Part shown: positions 1 to 8,878 of the stretch, one piece after another
How positions within the stretch are numbered: position 1 is the first letter of the stretch
Layout of the letters: each line of letters opens with the position of its first letter
Assembly: GCA_036524675.1 (NCBI GenBank)
Contig: DATDBU010000075.1
Location: 1 to 58,231 of the forward strand
DNA: 58,231 nucleotides
Reading direction: 5' to 3'
Origin: DATDAW01 sp036524675
GTDB taxonomy: Bacteria; Verrucomicrobiota; Verrucomicrobiia; Chthoniobacterales; DASVRZ01
The notes under the pieces: generated by a model
What the model was told of the DNA's origin: nothing
Seen by the model: only the letters and a program-made list of their open reading frames with translations
Databases searched by the model: none
Translations under genes and position numbers: made by a program

Positions 1-320
1 ACGGCTGTCGGATGAATTCCCGGCTCCCAGCGAACGGGCTCAGGTCGCAGTTTTTCGAGAACGGCCGCGAACGAGAGGGATGGATTCTCGACCGCAATCA
101 ATGCGGGGCCGTTCGGAGAAACATCAACGCCGGGACGGATAAGAACCGCGCCGGCGTTAGTGGTTTTGAGATCCGCCAGGTACTTGGCGTTCCCGAAAAA
201 AGAGATGTCGGTGTCTTGCGCTTCTACAAGGCTTGCCGCCCCGGTGATAAGGTTCGAACCGGATCCGCATTCAAGCCGCCCACCGACGAGGGCGACGATC
301 TGATCAACCGTCAACGTCAC
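1..320 (-). CDS. lpxD: UDP-3-O-acylglucosamine N-acyltransferase, N-terminal part (cut by window edge)
   Basis: LpxD adds the second 3-hydroxyacyl chain to UDP-3-O-acylglucosamine in lipid A synthesis. Only about 106 N-terminal residues lie in the window. Read on the minus strand they begin TLTVDQIVALVGGRLE and continue with ISFFGNAKYL and AVLIRP, the usual order of the uridine-binding N-terminal domain of LpxD. The left-handed beta-helix acyltransferase domain lies beyond position 1. The GTG at 320 follows the ompH stop by 11 bases. A TTG at 314 is an alternative start and is better spaced from the GAGGGG upstream. It lies downstream of bamA and ompH on the same strand, the classic bam-skp-lpxD order, which supports the call. 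Confidence 0.9.
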   Translation of the reverse strand, partial: MTLTVDQIVALVGGRLECGSGSNLITGAASLVEAQDTDISFFGNAKYLADLKTTNAGAVLIRPGVDVSPNGPALIAVENPSLSFAAVLEKLRPEPVRWEPGIHPTA

Positions 321-331
321 CCCTCGGAGTG

Positions 332-943
332 TTAGTTCTTCTTGGTGGTCGTTTTCTCCGCCGGGGTCGAAGTCGCCGGCTTGGTCTTGTTCAGCGTGGT
401 AATGATGGTGTCGCTGAAATCAAAGCTGTCCTTGGCGTAGAGCAGGAATGGAACACCGTTGAGGCTCGAGCCTGAGCGATCGAGAACGAGATCGAAGTTT
501 TCGGTTTTCACCTTGTCCTGGATGAGCTTGTTGATTTCTTCAACGATGCCATTGCGCATGCGGACGGCCTGTTCCTGAAGCTGCTTTTCGCGGGTCTGAC
601 GAAATTCGTTGATCTCGCGCTCCATGGACTTCGCGTCATTGATTTTGTCATCGCGAAGCTTGGCTTTCTGTTCCTTAGTCTCGTTGCTGAGCTCCGGGCG
701 CTTCAGTTCATCATTGAGCTTGTTGATCTCGTCGATGAGCTTTTTGTAACCATCCATGCGGCCATCCAGTTCCGTCTTGGCCTGACCACGCGCGTCGTTG
801 ATCTTCGCCTCGGCGTCCTTGGTCTTGTAGTATGACTGAAAGACTTTGTTCATGTCCACGGTGCCGACTTTGAATTGTGCGAATGCCGGGGTCGCCAAGC
901 CGAGGGACAAAATGGCAAGGGAGAGGGTAAAGAATTTTTTCAT
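332..943 (-). CDS. ompH: OmpH/Skp-family periplasmic chaperone
   Basis: Skp-type chaperones hold unfolded outer-membrane proteins in the periplasm and deliver them to the BAM complex. The 203-residue product starts with a clear signal peptide (MKKFFTLSLAILSLG..., probable cleavage after AFA at residue 22). The mature part opens with FKVGTVDMNKVFQSY, which matches the start of the OmpH domain. Residues of roughly 45-130 are rich in Lys, Glu and Arg with heptad spacing, as expected for the coiled-coil tentacles. The tail is low-complexity (Thr, Lys, Pro). It sits between bamA and lpxD, all on the minus strand. Confidence 0.92.
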   Translation of the reverse strand: MKKFFTLSLAILSLGLATPAFAQFKVGTVDMNKVFQSYYKTKDAEAKINDARGQAKTELDGRMDGYKKLIDEINKLNDELKRPELSNETKEQKAKLRDDKINDAKSMEREINEFRQTREKQLQEQAVRMRNGIVEEINKLIQDKVKTENFDLVLDRSGSSLNGVPFLLYAKDSFDFSDTIITTLNKTKPATSTPAEKTTTKKN

Positions 944-1048
944 GCAGAGTTTTTGGAACGAAGTGAGCGGTAAGGTATTGAGGTGAATTTGACGGGTCGC
1001 AAGCGAATTCGTTCAAAATCGCGCTGTGTGATCGCAGATGCCGAACGC

Positions 1049-1085
1049 AAAAACGAGCTGCCGGATTGACGTTCCCGGCAGCTCG
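1049..1085 (-). terminator. Hairpin plus T-tract between bamA and ompH
   Basis: An 11-bp perfect stem (1054-1064 paired with 1075-1085, arms CGAGCTGCCGG and CCGGCAGCTCG) encloses a 10-base loop. Read on the minus strand it is followed by TTTTT (1053-1049). This has the form of an intrinsic terminator just after the bamA stop. It would either end or attenuate transcription before ompH-lpxD, which then need their own promoter or read-through. Confidence 0.65.
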
Positions 1086-1096
1086 CGAAAGAGGGC

Positions 1097-3400
1097 TTAG
1101 AATTGATAACCAACGTTGAAGTTAAACTTGCCGCTGGAATCGTTGAATGAGTCCGCCTGGATCGGAATACCGTAGTCGATGCGGATCGGGCCAATGGGCA
1201 GATCAAGGCGGACACCGATGCCGACGTCCGAGTTGACGTCGCCACCCCAATCCCATGCGTCTTCGCTGACGAAGCCGGTGTCATAGAATAAGGCACCCCG
1301 GACTTTTTCGACGATCGGGAACGTGTATTCAGCGGTGAATCGTGCCATCGTGCGGCCGCCGATGGGTTCACCGTTTTCGTCCTTGGGTCCGACGTCGCGG
1401 TAATCGAAACCGCGCAGCGTGTTCGCGCCGCCGAGATAGAGGCGATCGAAGATAGGCACGTCGCCATTGCCCCACGAGTCGATGGCGGCGACTTCGGCAT
1501 TCAGGAGCAGGATGGTGTCCCAAGGTAGCCGGAAGTATTGTTTGCCTTCGATGCCCAAACCGTAGGTCTCGACGTCGCCACCGAGAATGCCACCGGCGTA
1601 GTGGATCGTGCCGATGACTTGATGACCGCGGCGAGTGAGTTTCAGGTTGTCGCGAGTGTCATTGTTGACGGTGAGCGAAATTTGGCTCTTGAGCTTGTCG
1701 CCTGCTTCATCCTGAATCGCTTGAGAAGCGCTTTCGTCAACGTCGTAAATGCTGACGTTTTCCAGGAGGTATTCGAGAGTCGCCTGAGTAAAATTGTTGA
1801 GAGCCTTGCGGAGCTTCAGATCGAAACCGTAGTTGCGTTGCGAATAAACGTTCGATTGGTAGTCGGCTTCCCGGTAAAAGATATCGCCGCCGAGCGAGAG
1901 ACGTCGATCGAGGAAATAAGGCTCCGTGAGAGAGATGATGAAGTCTTTACGCTGGGTACCGAGCTGGAGGCGCATGCGGAATCTCTGGCCGCCGCCAGTG
2001 AAAGCCCAGGGGTTCATAATGTCGAAGTTGGCCTGGGTGATTTCGACGAAGCCGAGAATGCTGTCGATGGAGCTGAAACCGGCGCCGAAGTTGAGCGAGC
2101 CCGTACGTTTTTCTTCGACGTTGATGTTCAGGTCCTTGCGACCGGGTACCATCGTGTCGGAAGCGTAGGTTTCGACTTTCTCGAAGTAATCAAGACCCTG
2201 AATACGCTGCTTGCTGATCTCCACGCGGACGGTGTCATAGACGTCGCCGGGGCCGAGGATGAGTTCGCGGCGGATGACCTTGTCCTTGGTGCGAGTGTTG
2301 CCGGTGATATTGACACGCTCGAGATAGCTCTGGCCGCCTTCTTCGATGTTGTATTGCAGGTTTACGAGGCCGGGGCCTGCCGGGGTGGTGACGAGATCGA
2401 TCCGGGCATCGGCGTATCCAAGGCGACCGTACGAATCTTCGACGGACTTGATGTCCTTCCGGATGGGCTCGGTGCCAGCGGCCGCACCTTCTTTTACGAG
2501 AAGGACTTTCCGAATTTGTTCGTCTGTAGCGATGGTGTTGCCGGTGAAATGGACGGAATTGACGATGTATTTCGGGCCCTCGTCGATTGCAATATGCAGA
2601 TCCACGCGGTCAGCGGAAACGCGCTGCACCTGAGGCTGGCCGATTTTCACGTCTGTATATCCCGCGTTTTGGTAGAGCACCCGGAGCTTTTGAAGGTCTT
2701 CGTCGAGCTGGATGGTGTTCATTTTGCCCGAGCTGGTGATGAACGAGAGGAAGTTCTTCGGCCGGGTCTTCATTTCCTTGAGGAGACGTTTGCTCTTAAA
2801 GACCGTGTTGCCGGAGAAAACGATGTGGCGGATGACGGTTTTGCCGCCTTCGGAGATGACGTACGTGACTTTTGTGCGGCCGGTTCGTTCGTCGAGCTCC
2901 GTGTTGTATTGGACGCCGACGTCGGCGTAGCCCTTCTTCTGATACAGCTCCAAAATTTTCTGCCGGTCGGCTTCCAACGTGTCCTCATTGAGGACGGAAC
3001 CGGGTTTGGCGGTAATCTCTTTGCGAATTCGGCGCGTTTTGATGATGCCGCCGCCTTCGACAAGAATTTCGCTGACCACGGCTTTGGCCTGGATCACGAT
3101 GTAGACTTTGATTCCTCCATCGGAAGGTTCGCCGAACATGCGGACGTTGGTGATTTGCCCGGTGTTATAAAGAGAACGGATGTCTGCCTCGACGACCTGC
3201 TCGGAATATGGCTGGCCAACTTGGGTGCGAATATTGGCCAGAATGCGTTCTCTGCTGACCGTTGCTGGCCCCGCGTATTGGACTTCGATGGATTTGACGA
3301 TGAGTTGGCCGGGCTGCTGCGACCAGGCTGTGAGCGCGATGGCAAATAACATCAACGCAAAGACGAGGGCGGAACGCAGCGGGGCAAAAATCGAGTTCAT
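1097..3400 (-). CDS. bamA: Outer membrane protein assembly factor BamA
   Basis: BamA is the essential Omp85-family beta-barrel that folds proteins into the outer membrane. The 767-residue product from ATG 3400 has an N-terminal signal peptide (MNSIFAPLRSALVFALMLF..., ending near TAWSQ). A series of POTRA domains follows over about residues 30-440 (VKSIEVQYAG, VSEILVEGG, IRHIVFSGN, VNSVHFTGNT, LERVNITGNTRTKDKVIRRE), then the C-terminal barrel. The barrel contains the LRGFDYRDVGP segment, corresponding to the conserved RGF motif of loop 6, and it ends in NVGYQF, a typical C-terminal Phe beta-signal. The reading frame stays open upstream to 3844, but that stretch has no signal sequence, so I use 3400. 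Confidence 0.95.
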   Translation of the reverse strand: MNSIFAPLRSALVFALMLFAIALTAWSQQPGQLIVKSIEVQYAGPATVSRERILANIRTQVGQPYSEQVVEADIRSLYNTGQITNVRMFGEPSDGGIKVYIVIQAKAVVSEILVEGGGIIKTRRIRKEITAKPGSVLNEDTLEADRQKILELYQKKGYADVGVQYNTELDERTGRTKVTYVISEGGKTVIRHIVFSGNTVFKSKRLLKEMKTRPKNFLSFITSSGKMNTIQLDEDLQKLRVLYQNAGYTDVKIGQPQVQRVSADRVDLHIAIDEGPKYIVNSVHFTGNTIATDEQIRKVLLVKEGAAAGTEPIRKDIKSVEDSYGRLGYADARIDLVTTPAGPGLVNLQYNIEEGGQSYLERVNITGNTRTKDKVIRRELILGPGDVYDTVRVEISKQRIQGLDYFEKVETYASDTMVPGRKDLNINVEEKRTGSLNFGAGFSSIDSILGFVEITQANFDIMNPWAFTGGGQRFRMRLQLGTQRKDFIISLTEPYFLDRRLSLGGDIFYREADYQSNVYSQRNYGFDLKLRKALNNFTQATLEYLLENVSIYDVDESASQAIQDEAGDKLKSQISLTVNNDTRDNLKLTRRGHQVIGTIHYAGGILGGDVETYGLGIEGKQYFRLPWDTILLLNAEVAAIDSWGNGDVPIFDRLYLGGANTLRGFDYRDVGPKDENGEPIGGRTMARFTAEYTFPIVEKVRGALFYDTGFVSEDAWDWGGDVNSDVGIGVRLDLPIGPIRIDYGIPIQADSFNDSSGKFNFNVGYQF

Positions 3401-3677
3401 AGATGAATTTGAGGGCAAGCCTTCGAGGAGAACGGTGCGGTCGCCTCGGAAATTTCGGTATAGATGAGGAGTGGGTTGGGAAACGTCAAGCAATCTATGT
3501 GACTCAAATTCTTTCTCGTGCCCTGAGGTCGTGAATCGTTCTGCGCGTGAAAGGCAAACCTGTCCCGTTCTGGAACGTCGGGAGCCAGAGCCAGAGTAAG
3601 AGAAAGAAGTAAGAATTCTTCCGGACGCCCGTTTGACCCGGAGCTCGAAGTGAGGCACTTTGCGACCCTTTAAAACC
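3401..3677. other. Divergent promoter region between bamA and mnmA, with one purine-rich repeat copy
   Basis: About 277 bases without a gene lie between two divergent genes and must hold both promoters. I cannot name convincing -35/-10 boxes. Positions 3595-3617 carry a purine-rich repeat (AGTAAGAGAAAGAAGTAAGAA...) related to copies near 10931-11038, 12047-12073 and 29141-29199. Confidence 0.4.
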
Positions 3678-4784
3678 ATGGAAAAGAAACGCGTTCTAGT
3701 CGGCATGTCCGGAGGAGTCGATTCCTCGGTGACCGCCCATCTCCTGAAGGAGCAGGGCTGGGACGTCGTGGGCGTGACGATGAAGGTGTGGCCGCAGGAC
3801 TGCATTTCGCGGGCCGAGGACAAATGTTGTGGCCCGTCCGCCATCGCCGACGCACGCGGCGTCGCGCACCGGCTCGGAATTCCGCATTATGTTGTGGACG
3901 AGGCGAATCAGTTTGAGCAAATGGTCATCGACTACTTCTCGAGCGAGTACCAGGCAGGCCGGACGCCGAACCCCTGTGTGATGTGCAACGAGAAGCTGAA
4001 GTTCGGCAATCTCTGGAACAAAGCGCGTGCCCTCGGCTGCGAATATATTGCCACCGGCCACTATGCGATCATCGAGCAGCAGCCCGGTGGACGCGCTGTC
4101 CTCCGTAAGGGCACAGACAGCCGCAAGGACCAGTCCTATTTTCTTTTTAGTCTCAGCCAGGAGCAGTTATCCCGTTCGCTGATGCCGCTGGGTGGAATGT
4201 CGAAACCGGAAATTCGCGAGATTGCCCGCGGGCTCGGTCTGCGTGTCGCGGACAAGGTGGACAGCCAGGAAATCTGTTTTGTGCCTGGGAATGATTACAA
4301 AGCGTTCCTGCGCAGCCACCTCGGAGAGAAGGAGTTTCATCGGGGCGGGATTTACGATAAAACCGGTAAATATATCGGACCCCACGAGGGCATCGAAATG
4401 TTTACCATCGGGCAGCGCAAAGGTTTGCCTGGCGGGTCCCCGCGTCCGATGTATGTCATCGATATCGATCCGGAAACGAGTAGTGTCATTGTCGGCGAAG
4501 CCGAAGATCTGGTTTCCGAGGAATTCGAAGTCGATCGCCTAAGCTGGGTCAGTCGGGGCACCATTACCGAGCCTGTCGATGTGAACGTCAAAATCCGCTA
4601 TGCCCACCGCGGCGCGGACGCGACGGTTTACCCAAGCGAAGACGGCAGGACCGCGCGCGTTGTTTTGCATGAACCGCAGAAAGCTGTAACGCCCGGACAG
4701 GCCGCTGTGTTTTACGAGAATGACCTCGTCATCGGAGGAGGCTGGATCTGCCGCCAGCCCGCTGCAGTCGTTCTCCGGAGCTGA
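3678..4784 (+). CDS. mnmA: tRNA-specific 2-thiouridylase MnmA
   Basis: MnmA thiolates U34 of the tRNAs for Lys, Glu and Gln, using ATP and a persulfide. The product from ATG 3678 is 368 residues, normal for the family. It has the PP-loop ATP-binding motif GMSGGVDSS at residues 9-17, the NPCVMCN motif with catalytic Cys100, and the second catalytic Cys200 in DSQEICF. The middle and C-terminal domains show IGQRKGL and VGEAEDL, as in other MnmA proteins. The open frame can be extended to a TTG at 3660, but the extra six residues precede the conserved start MEKKRVLVGMSGG. It is followed 20 bases later by cutA. Confidence 0.95.
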   Translation: MEKKRVLVGMSGGVDSSVTAHLLKEQGWDVVGVTMKVWPQDCISRAEDKCCGPSAIADARGVAHRLGIPHYVVDEANQFEQMVIDYFSSEYQAGRTPNPCVMCNEKLKFGNLWNKARALGCEYIATGHYAIIEQQPGGRAVLRKGTDSRKDQSYFLFSLSQEQLSRSLMPLGGMSKPEIREIARGLGLRVADKVDSQEICFVPGNDYKAFLRSHLGEKEFHRGGIYDKTGKYIGPHEGIEMFTIGQRKGLPGGSPRPMYVIDIDPETSSVIVGEAEDLVSEEFEVDRLSWVSRGTITEPVDVNVKIRYAHRGADATVYPSEDGRTARVVLHEPQKAVTPGQAAVFYENDLVIGGGWICRQPAAVVLRS

Positions 4785-4804
4785 TTCTTCCATTCCCCAG
4801 ACTT

Positions 4805-5140
4805 ATGGACGGTCCCGCAACCGGTGTTCTCGTGGTGCTCGCCACTTTTCCAGATGCTGCGACGGCGGAACGGATCACTCGTACGCTGGTCGAAGAAAAA
4901 CTCGCGGCTTGTGGAAATATTTTGCCGACAGCGACCTCCATCTATCGATGGCACGGCAAAGTCGAAACCACCGCTGAGACGGTTGTCATTTATAAAACTG
5001 CAGTGTTCGAACGGGAAAAATTCCAGGACCGCTTGTTGGAGTTGCACCCCTACGAAGTCGCCGAATGCGTTTTTTTGAATGTCGTTGACGGTTCGCCTGC
5101 CTATTTGAACTGGGTTCGAAACGAAACTTTACCGGGGTAG
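4805..5140 (+). CDS. cutA: CutA1-family divalent cation tolerance protein
   Basis: CutA1 proteins are small trimeric ferredoxin-like proteins linked to copper tolerance; their molecular role is not settled. The 111-residue product fits the family length. It shows the family landmarks in order: VLATFPDAATAERI, LVEEKLAACGNILP, SIYRWHGKVE and LHPYEVAECV. The gene starts 20 bases after mnmA on the same strand, so the two may be co-transcribed. It ends one base before the stop of the convergent methyltransferase gene. Confidence 0.93.
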   Translation: MDGPATGVLVVLATFPDAATAERITRTLVEEKLAACGNILPTATSIYRWHGKVETTAETVVIYKTAVFEREKFQDRLLELHPYEVAECVFLNVVDGSPAYLNWVRNETLPG

Positions 5141-5141
5141 A

Positions 5142-5783
5142 TCAGATTCGGAAAACGTCAAGCGAGGCGGCGCGCTTTGGCGTTGGCACAAATCGATCGG
5201 GAGTGCGACGGCGTATCGAAAATACCCAGGCGGGAGGCAAATTTCGGAAGGAAAACCCGATGCAGGCAGCGTGGAGGTCCAGTTTTTTCATCACCGGCTT
5301 CGGAACAGGACAGGTGGGGCGGTATGTAAATTGGTAAAGAGCGCCGTCGCTACAAAGTTTGGAAAAGGCGCCGTAAAGGATCCGGGCGACGGTGTCCGGT
5401 TTCATCGAAAGCAAGGGCAATCCGCTCACGATGGCGCCTGCTGCGCCGTTGTCAAAGAGTTCCAACTGGCGCAGTTCCGTGGCGCAACCGGAAACGATAC
5501 GGACGCCCGGAAAACGCTCACGCAGGAGTTTTGCAAAACGAGGATCCCGCTCCAGCAACGTCAAATTTTCTTCGGCGATGCCGCGATCGAGCAGAGCCCG
5601 CGTGAACACACCCGTTCCAGGACCGAGCTCAAGGACAGGGCCAGTCGCCGGAGAGATTTCTTTCGTGATCGCTTTCGCAAGGGCGGACCCGGATGGAGCA
5701 ATGGCTCCTACTTTGAGAGGGGCGCGTAGCCAGGCCCTTACGAATGCTGCCAGGTCATAAGCCGAATCGGAATTTTCGTTCAT
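5142..5783 (-). CDS. PmtA-like class I SAM-dependent methyltransferase (phospholipid N-methyltransferase family)
   Basis: The 213-residue protein has a Rossmann SAM-binding motif (VLELGPGTGVF, about residues 50-60) and an acidic motif II in the LTLLERDPRF segment. The opening (FVRAWLRAPLKVGAIAPSGSALAKAI) is typical of the PmtA-like group, which includes phosphatidylethanolamine N-methyltransferases and related rRNA dimethylase-like enzymes. The substrate cannot be fixed from sequence. The start ATG at 5783 overlaps the stop of the RND pump gene by four bases, so the two are very probably translationally coupled. A membrane-lipid methyltransferase coupled to an efflux pump is suggestive of an envelope-stress role, but that is inference. 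Confidence 0.75.
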   Translation of the reverse strand: MNENSDSAYDLAAFVRAWLRAPLKVGAIAPSGSALAKAITKEISPATGPVLELGPGTGVFTRALLDRGIAEENLTLLERDPRFAKLLRERFPGVRIVSGCATELRQLELFDNGAAGAIVSGLPLLSMKPDTVARILYGAFSKLCSDGALYQFTYRPTCPVPKPVMKKLDLHAACIGFSFRNLPPAWVFSIRRRTPDRFVPTPKRAASLDVFRI

Positions 5784-8700
5784 GTAGCGGGAATCGGCGC
5801 CGTTCCGACGGATGCATCGGAGGTGGGATCGGGCGCTGTCATTGGAGGCGGAAGAAGAGAATACAGGACCGGAGTGATGAGACGTGAGAGGAGCAAGGAA
5901 CTGATCAAGCCCCCGATAATGACGATGGCCAGCGGGGAATACAAGCCGCTGCCTTGCATGGCGAGCGGGAGCAGCGCGCCGAGGGCGGTAAATGTCGTGA
6001 GCACAACGGGTAAGAAACGGATTTCTCCGGCTTGTTCAATCGCTTCCTTGAGTGGAACCCCTTGGGCACGAAGCTGATTCGTAAAATCAACGAGCAAAAT
6101 GGAGTTCTTAATTTCGATGCCAATCAGTGCTACAAACCCGATTGCTGCCGTGAATGAAAGCGTCTGCCCTGTGATCCAGAGTGCCAGGAATCCACCGACA
6201 AATCCTAACGGAATAACGGACGCAGCGATGAATGTGCCACGAAAGCTCCGGAATTCGAGCACCAGAATCGCCAGAATGCCAAATGTGGCGATTAAAACGG
6301 CGCCGCTGAGGTCGCCGAAGCTATCCTGCCGACTTTCAACCTCGCCTCCGAACGCCCACCGCATGTCGGACGGCCAGTCGATTTTCGCCAGCTCCGTTCC
6401 GGCAATATTCGTGAGTTGGCTGACATTATAGCCGTTCGCCACGAATGCAGATATGGTGACGGAACGCTCGCGGTTGTAGCGTTGGATCAGCGGAGGGGCG
6501 CTTTCGAAATTCAGTTTTGCAACTTGGGTGACAGGCAAATATGCCCCCGTTGTGTTGCTGCGAACCTGGATATAAGGCCAGTTATCCAGAGTGCCGCGAT
6601 CGCCGCGCGGCAGAGCAAGCTGGATGTTGTACTGGTCGCCGTCTTCTTCCAAAAACCGGCTGACGTCGATTCCGGCGAACGCGAGCCGGACAGCGCGGTC
6701 GATCTCCGATTCTGGCACGCCGAGCATCGCGGCCATCGGCTTGTCGATTTCCACGCGAAGATCGGTACGCTGGACACGAACCGGATTGTTCACGGAATGC
6801 GTGCCAGGAATGTTCCGCAGGAGCGTCTCGACACGGGCAGCCATCCGGGCAAGCTCATCGAGGTCATCAGAGAAAATGCGGATTGCGATGGGCGCTTCGA
6901 TGGCTGGACCGTTTTCAAATTCTTTCACCACGATTTGCGCGCCAGGTATCTCGGCGACTTCGTGTCGCAGTCGGTCGATGTCTGCAGGAGTCTGTTTTGG
7001 GTCGTAGCTCTTAAACGCGGCGAAAATCTGCGCGACGTTTGCTTTCGGGGCTTCTCGCAGTTCGTTGTAGTAAATCTGTGCGTTGGTGTCACCGACAGTC
7101 GTGAACTTGCTGACGATGTTGGGATTTTTCTCCAGGATGGCTTCCACCCGCTGGGCGATGGCATCCGTCGCGGCGACGCTCGCGCCTTCCTCGGCTTCGA
7201 TTTTTACGAGGAATTGCGGTGTTCCCGCTTTGGGAAAAAGGGAAAATCCGATCCGCGGCACGATCGCAAAAGACGCCACTACGAGGGCCGCGGCAATTCC
7301 CAGCGCCATCCAGCGGTGCCCCATGCACCAATGCAAAATCGGCCGGTAACTGTGCGAAATCCCGCTATGCAGCAGCCTCAGCAAGAGGCCCCCTTCTGCA
7401 GGCGCTTTCCCGCGCAGGAACAGGCTTGCCATCAGCGGCGTAACCGTAAGCGCTACGATCAGCGACGCGAGCACGGCATAAGCCACGGCGACCGGGAGGC
7501 TTCGAATGAATTGTCCGGGGCCGCCCGGGAGCACCATCAACGGTAAAAATGCGAAGAGCAGTGTCGCCGTCGTGCCGACGACAGCCACGGATATCTGTCG
7601 TGTCGCGTCGATGGCCGCGCGCAGGGGCGGCGCGCCTTCCCGTCGAAAGCGCGCAATATTTTCCACCACGACAATCGAATCGTCGACAAGCAGGCCCAAC
7701 GCGATGACGCAACCAACGATGCTCAATTGGTTGAGGCTGAATCCGGTGAAATAAAGCGCCGTGACGCCCATTGCGAGGGACAGGGGGATCGAGATCATCA
7801 CCAAAAGGGATGCCCGGAAACCAAGCGGTAGCACCGTGAGTAGCACCAATCCGAGCGCGATCACAAAATCATGCTCAAGCCGACCCAAACGGTTCTCGAC
7901 GTTGTTGGATTGATCCCAACCGATCTCGAGCTGGACGTCTCCAGGCAGCGTGGCGCGAAACTTTTCCACCTCGGTCCGGAGGCGCTGGCTCATGGCGGAG
8001 AGATTTTGCTGCGCCAGCGGGCGGGCCGTCACGAAAACGGCGCGCTTGCCGTTGTATCGGCCGAAAGTCTCGAGATCGGTTGTGGTCCATTCCACCTGCG
8101 CGATGTCGCCAAGGTAAACAATCGCGCCGTTGTTACTGGCGACCGGTGTTTTCTGGATCTGCTCGATGCTGGTGTAATTACCGCTGGTTTTGATATTGAA
8201 TCGCCGCCCGTCGAGTTCGACAGCGCCGCCAGGAATGGCGGTATTGTCGCCCTGGACTGCTGTCATGATCTGCGCGAGGGGCAGGCTGAGTTCGGCGACT
8301 TTTTTCATGTCGAGCGACACACGGACCTGTTTTTCGGGGAAGGCGAGTTTTTGGGATTGCCGCACACCAGGGACACTCTCGAAACGTTTGCGAAGAGCCT
8401 CCGCGAGATCCTGGAGCCGACCATACGAGGCGTCTTGCGAGACGAGCGCCACCTGCATCATCGCGACGTCGATGGTCTGAACTTTGCGGACGTCGATGTT
8501 GTTCACACCACCTGGCAGGCGGGATCGGACCGAACTTACTTGGCGCAAGATTTCGTCGTATTTTCTTTCCGGATCTTGGCCGTAGAAAAACTCCACCGAA
8601 ATGAGCGCAAAGCCGTCTTTAACCGAGGAGCGAATTTTGTCGATCTCGTCGAGTTCTTTGAATGCATCTTCCAGCGGACGGGCGACCTGCTGTTCGATCT

Positions 8701-8872
8701 CCTGGGCGTCTGCGCCCGGATAGGTCGCGACGATGTTGTAACTGGGGATTTTCAGGGACGGATCTTCAAGCCGCGGAATCGCTCGAAATGAGGACACGCC
8801 CAATGCCACCAGGCACAGTGTGATGATCAACGTAAATCGCGAGTTCTTGACGGCATATTCGATGATACTCAT
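5780..8872 (-). CDS. RND-family (AcrB/HAE1-like) efflux pump, inner-membrane subunit
   Basis: This is a proton-driven inner-membrane transporter that exports drugs or other amphiphiles through a tripartite pump. At 1030 residues it has the family length, with two halves each carrying one N-terminal TM helix, a large periplasmic loop and a TM bundle. The first loop begins with the standard IPSYNIVATYPGADAQEIEQ run. The TM4 proton-relay pair is present (GLLVDDSIVVVEN, Asp397-Asp398), as is the TM10 lysine in IEIKNSILLVDF. The start lies 6 bases after the adaptor gene stop, and the stop overlaps the PmtA-like start. No outer-membrane factor gene is nearby, so the pump must borrow one. Confidence 0.93.
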   Translation of the reverse strand: MSIIEYAVKNSRFTLIITLCLVALGVSSFRAIPRLEDPSLKIPSYNIVATYPGADAQEIEQQVARPLEDAFKELDEIDKIRSSVKDGFALISVEFFYGQDPERKYDEILRQVSSVRSRLPGGVNNIDVRKVQTIDVAMMQVALVSQDASYGRLQDLAEALRKRFESVPGVRQSQKLAFPEKQVRVSLDMKKVAELSLPLAQIMTAVQGDNTAIPGGAVELDGRRFNIKTSGNYTSIEQIQKTPVASNNGAIVYLGDIAQVEWTTTDLETFGRYNGKRAVFVTARPLAQQNLSAMSQRLRTEVEKFRATLPGDVQLEIGWDQSNNVENRLGRLEHDFVIALGLVLLTVLPLGFRASLLVMISIPLSLAMGVTALYFTGFSLNQLSIVGCVIALGLLVDDSIVVVENIARFRREGAPPLRAAIDATRQISVAVVGTTATLLFAFLPLMVLPGGPGQFIRSLPVAVAYAVLASLIVALTVTPLMASLFLRGKAPAEGGLLLRLLHSGISHSYRPILHWCMGHRWMALGIAAALVVASFAIVPRIGFSLFPKAGTPQFLVKIEAEEGASVAATDAIAQRVEAILEKNPNIVSKFTTVGDTNAQIYYNELREAPKANVAQIFAAFKSYDPKQTPADIDRLRHEVAEIPGAQIVVKEFENGPAIEAPIAIRIFSDDLDELARMAARVETLLRNIPGTHSVNNPVRVQRTDLRVEIDKPMAAMLGVPESEIDRAVRLAFAGIDVSRFLEEDGDQYNIQLALPRGDRGTLDNWPYIQVRSNTTGAYLPVTQVAKLNFESAPPLIQRYNRERSVTISAFVANGYNVSQLTNIAGTELAKIDWPSDMRWAFGGEVESRQDSFGDLSGAVLIATFGILAILVLEFRSFRGTFIAASVIPLGFVGGFLALWITGQTLSFTAAIGFVALIGIEIKNSILLVDFTNQLRAQGVPLKEAIEQAGEIRFLPVVLTTFTALGALLPLAMQGSGLYSPLAIVIIGGLISSLLLSRLITPVLYSLLPPPMTAPDPTSDASVGTAPIPAT

Positions 8873-8878
8873 GGCCGA

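Noticed and set aside
1538..3349. 603-codon plus-strand open frame opposite bamA
   Set aside because: It is the reverse of a well-conserved BamA frame. It has no signal, domain or ribosome site; long antisense frames are expected in GC-rich genes.
6416..7546. 376-codon plus-strand open frame opposite the RND pump
   Set aside because: Antisense shadow; composition rich in Arg, Asp and His with no recognisable fold.
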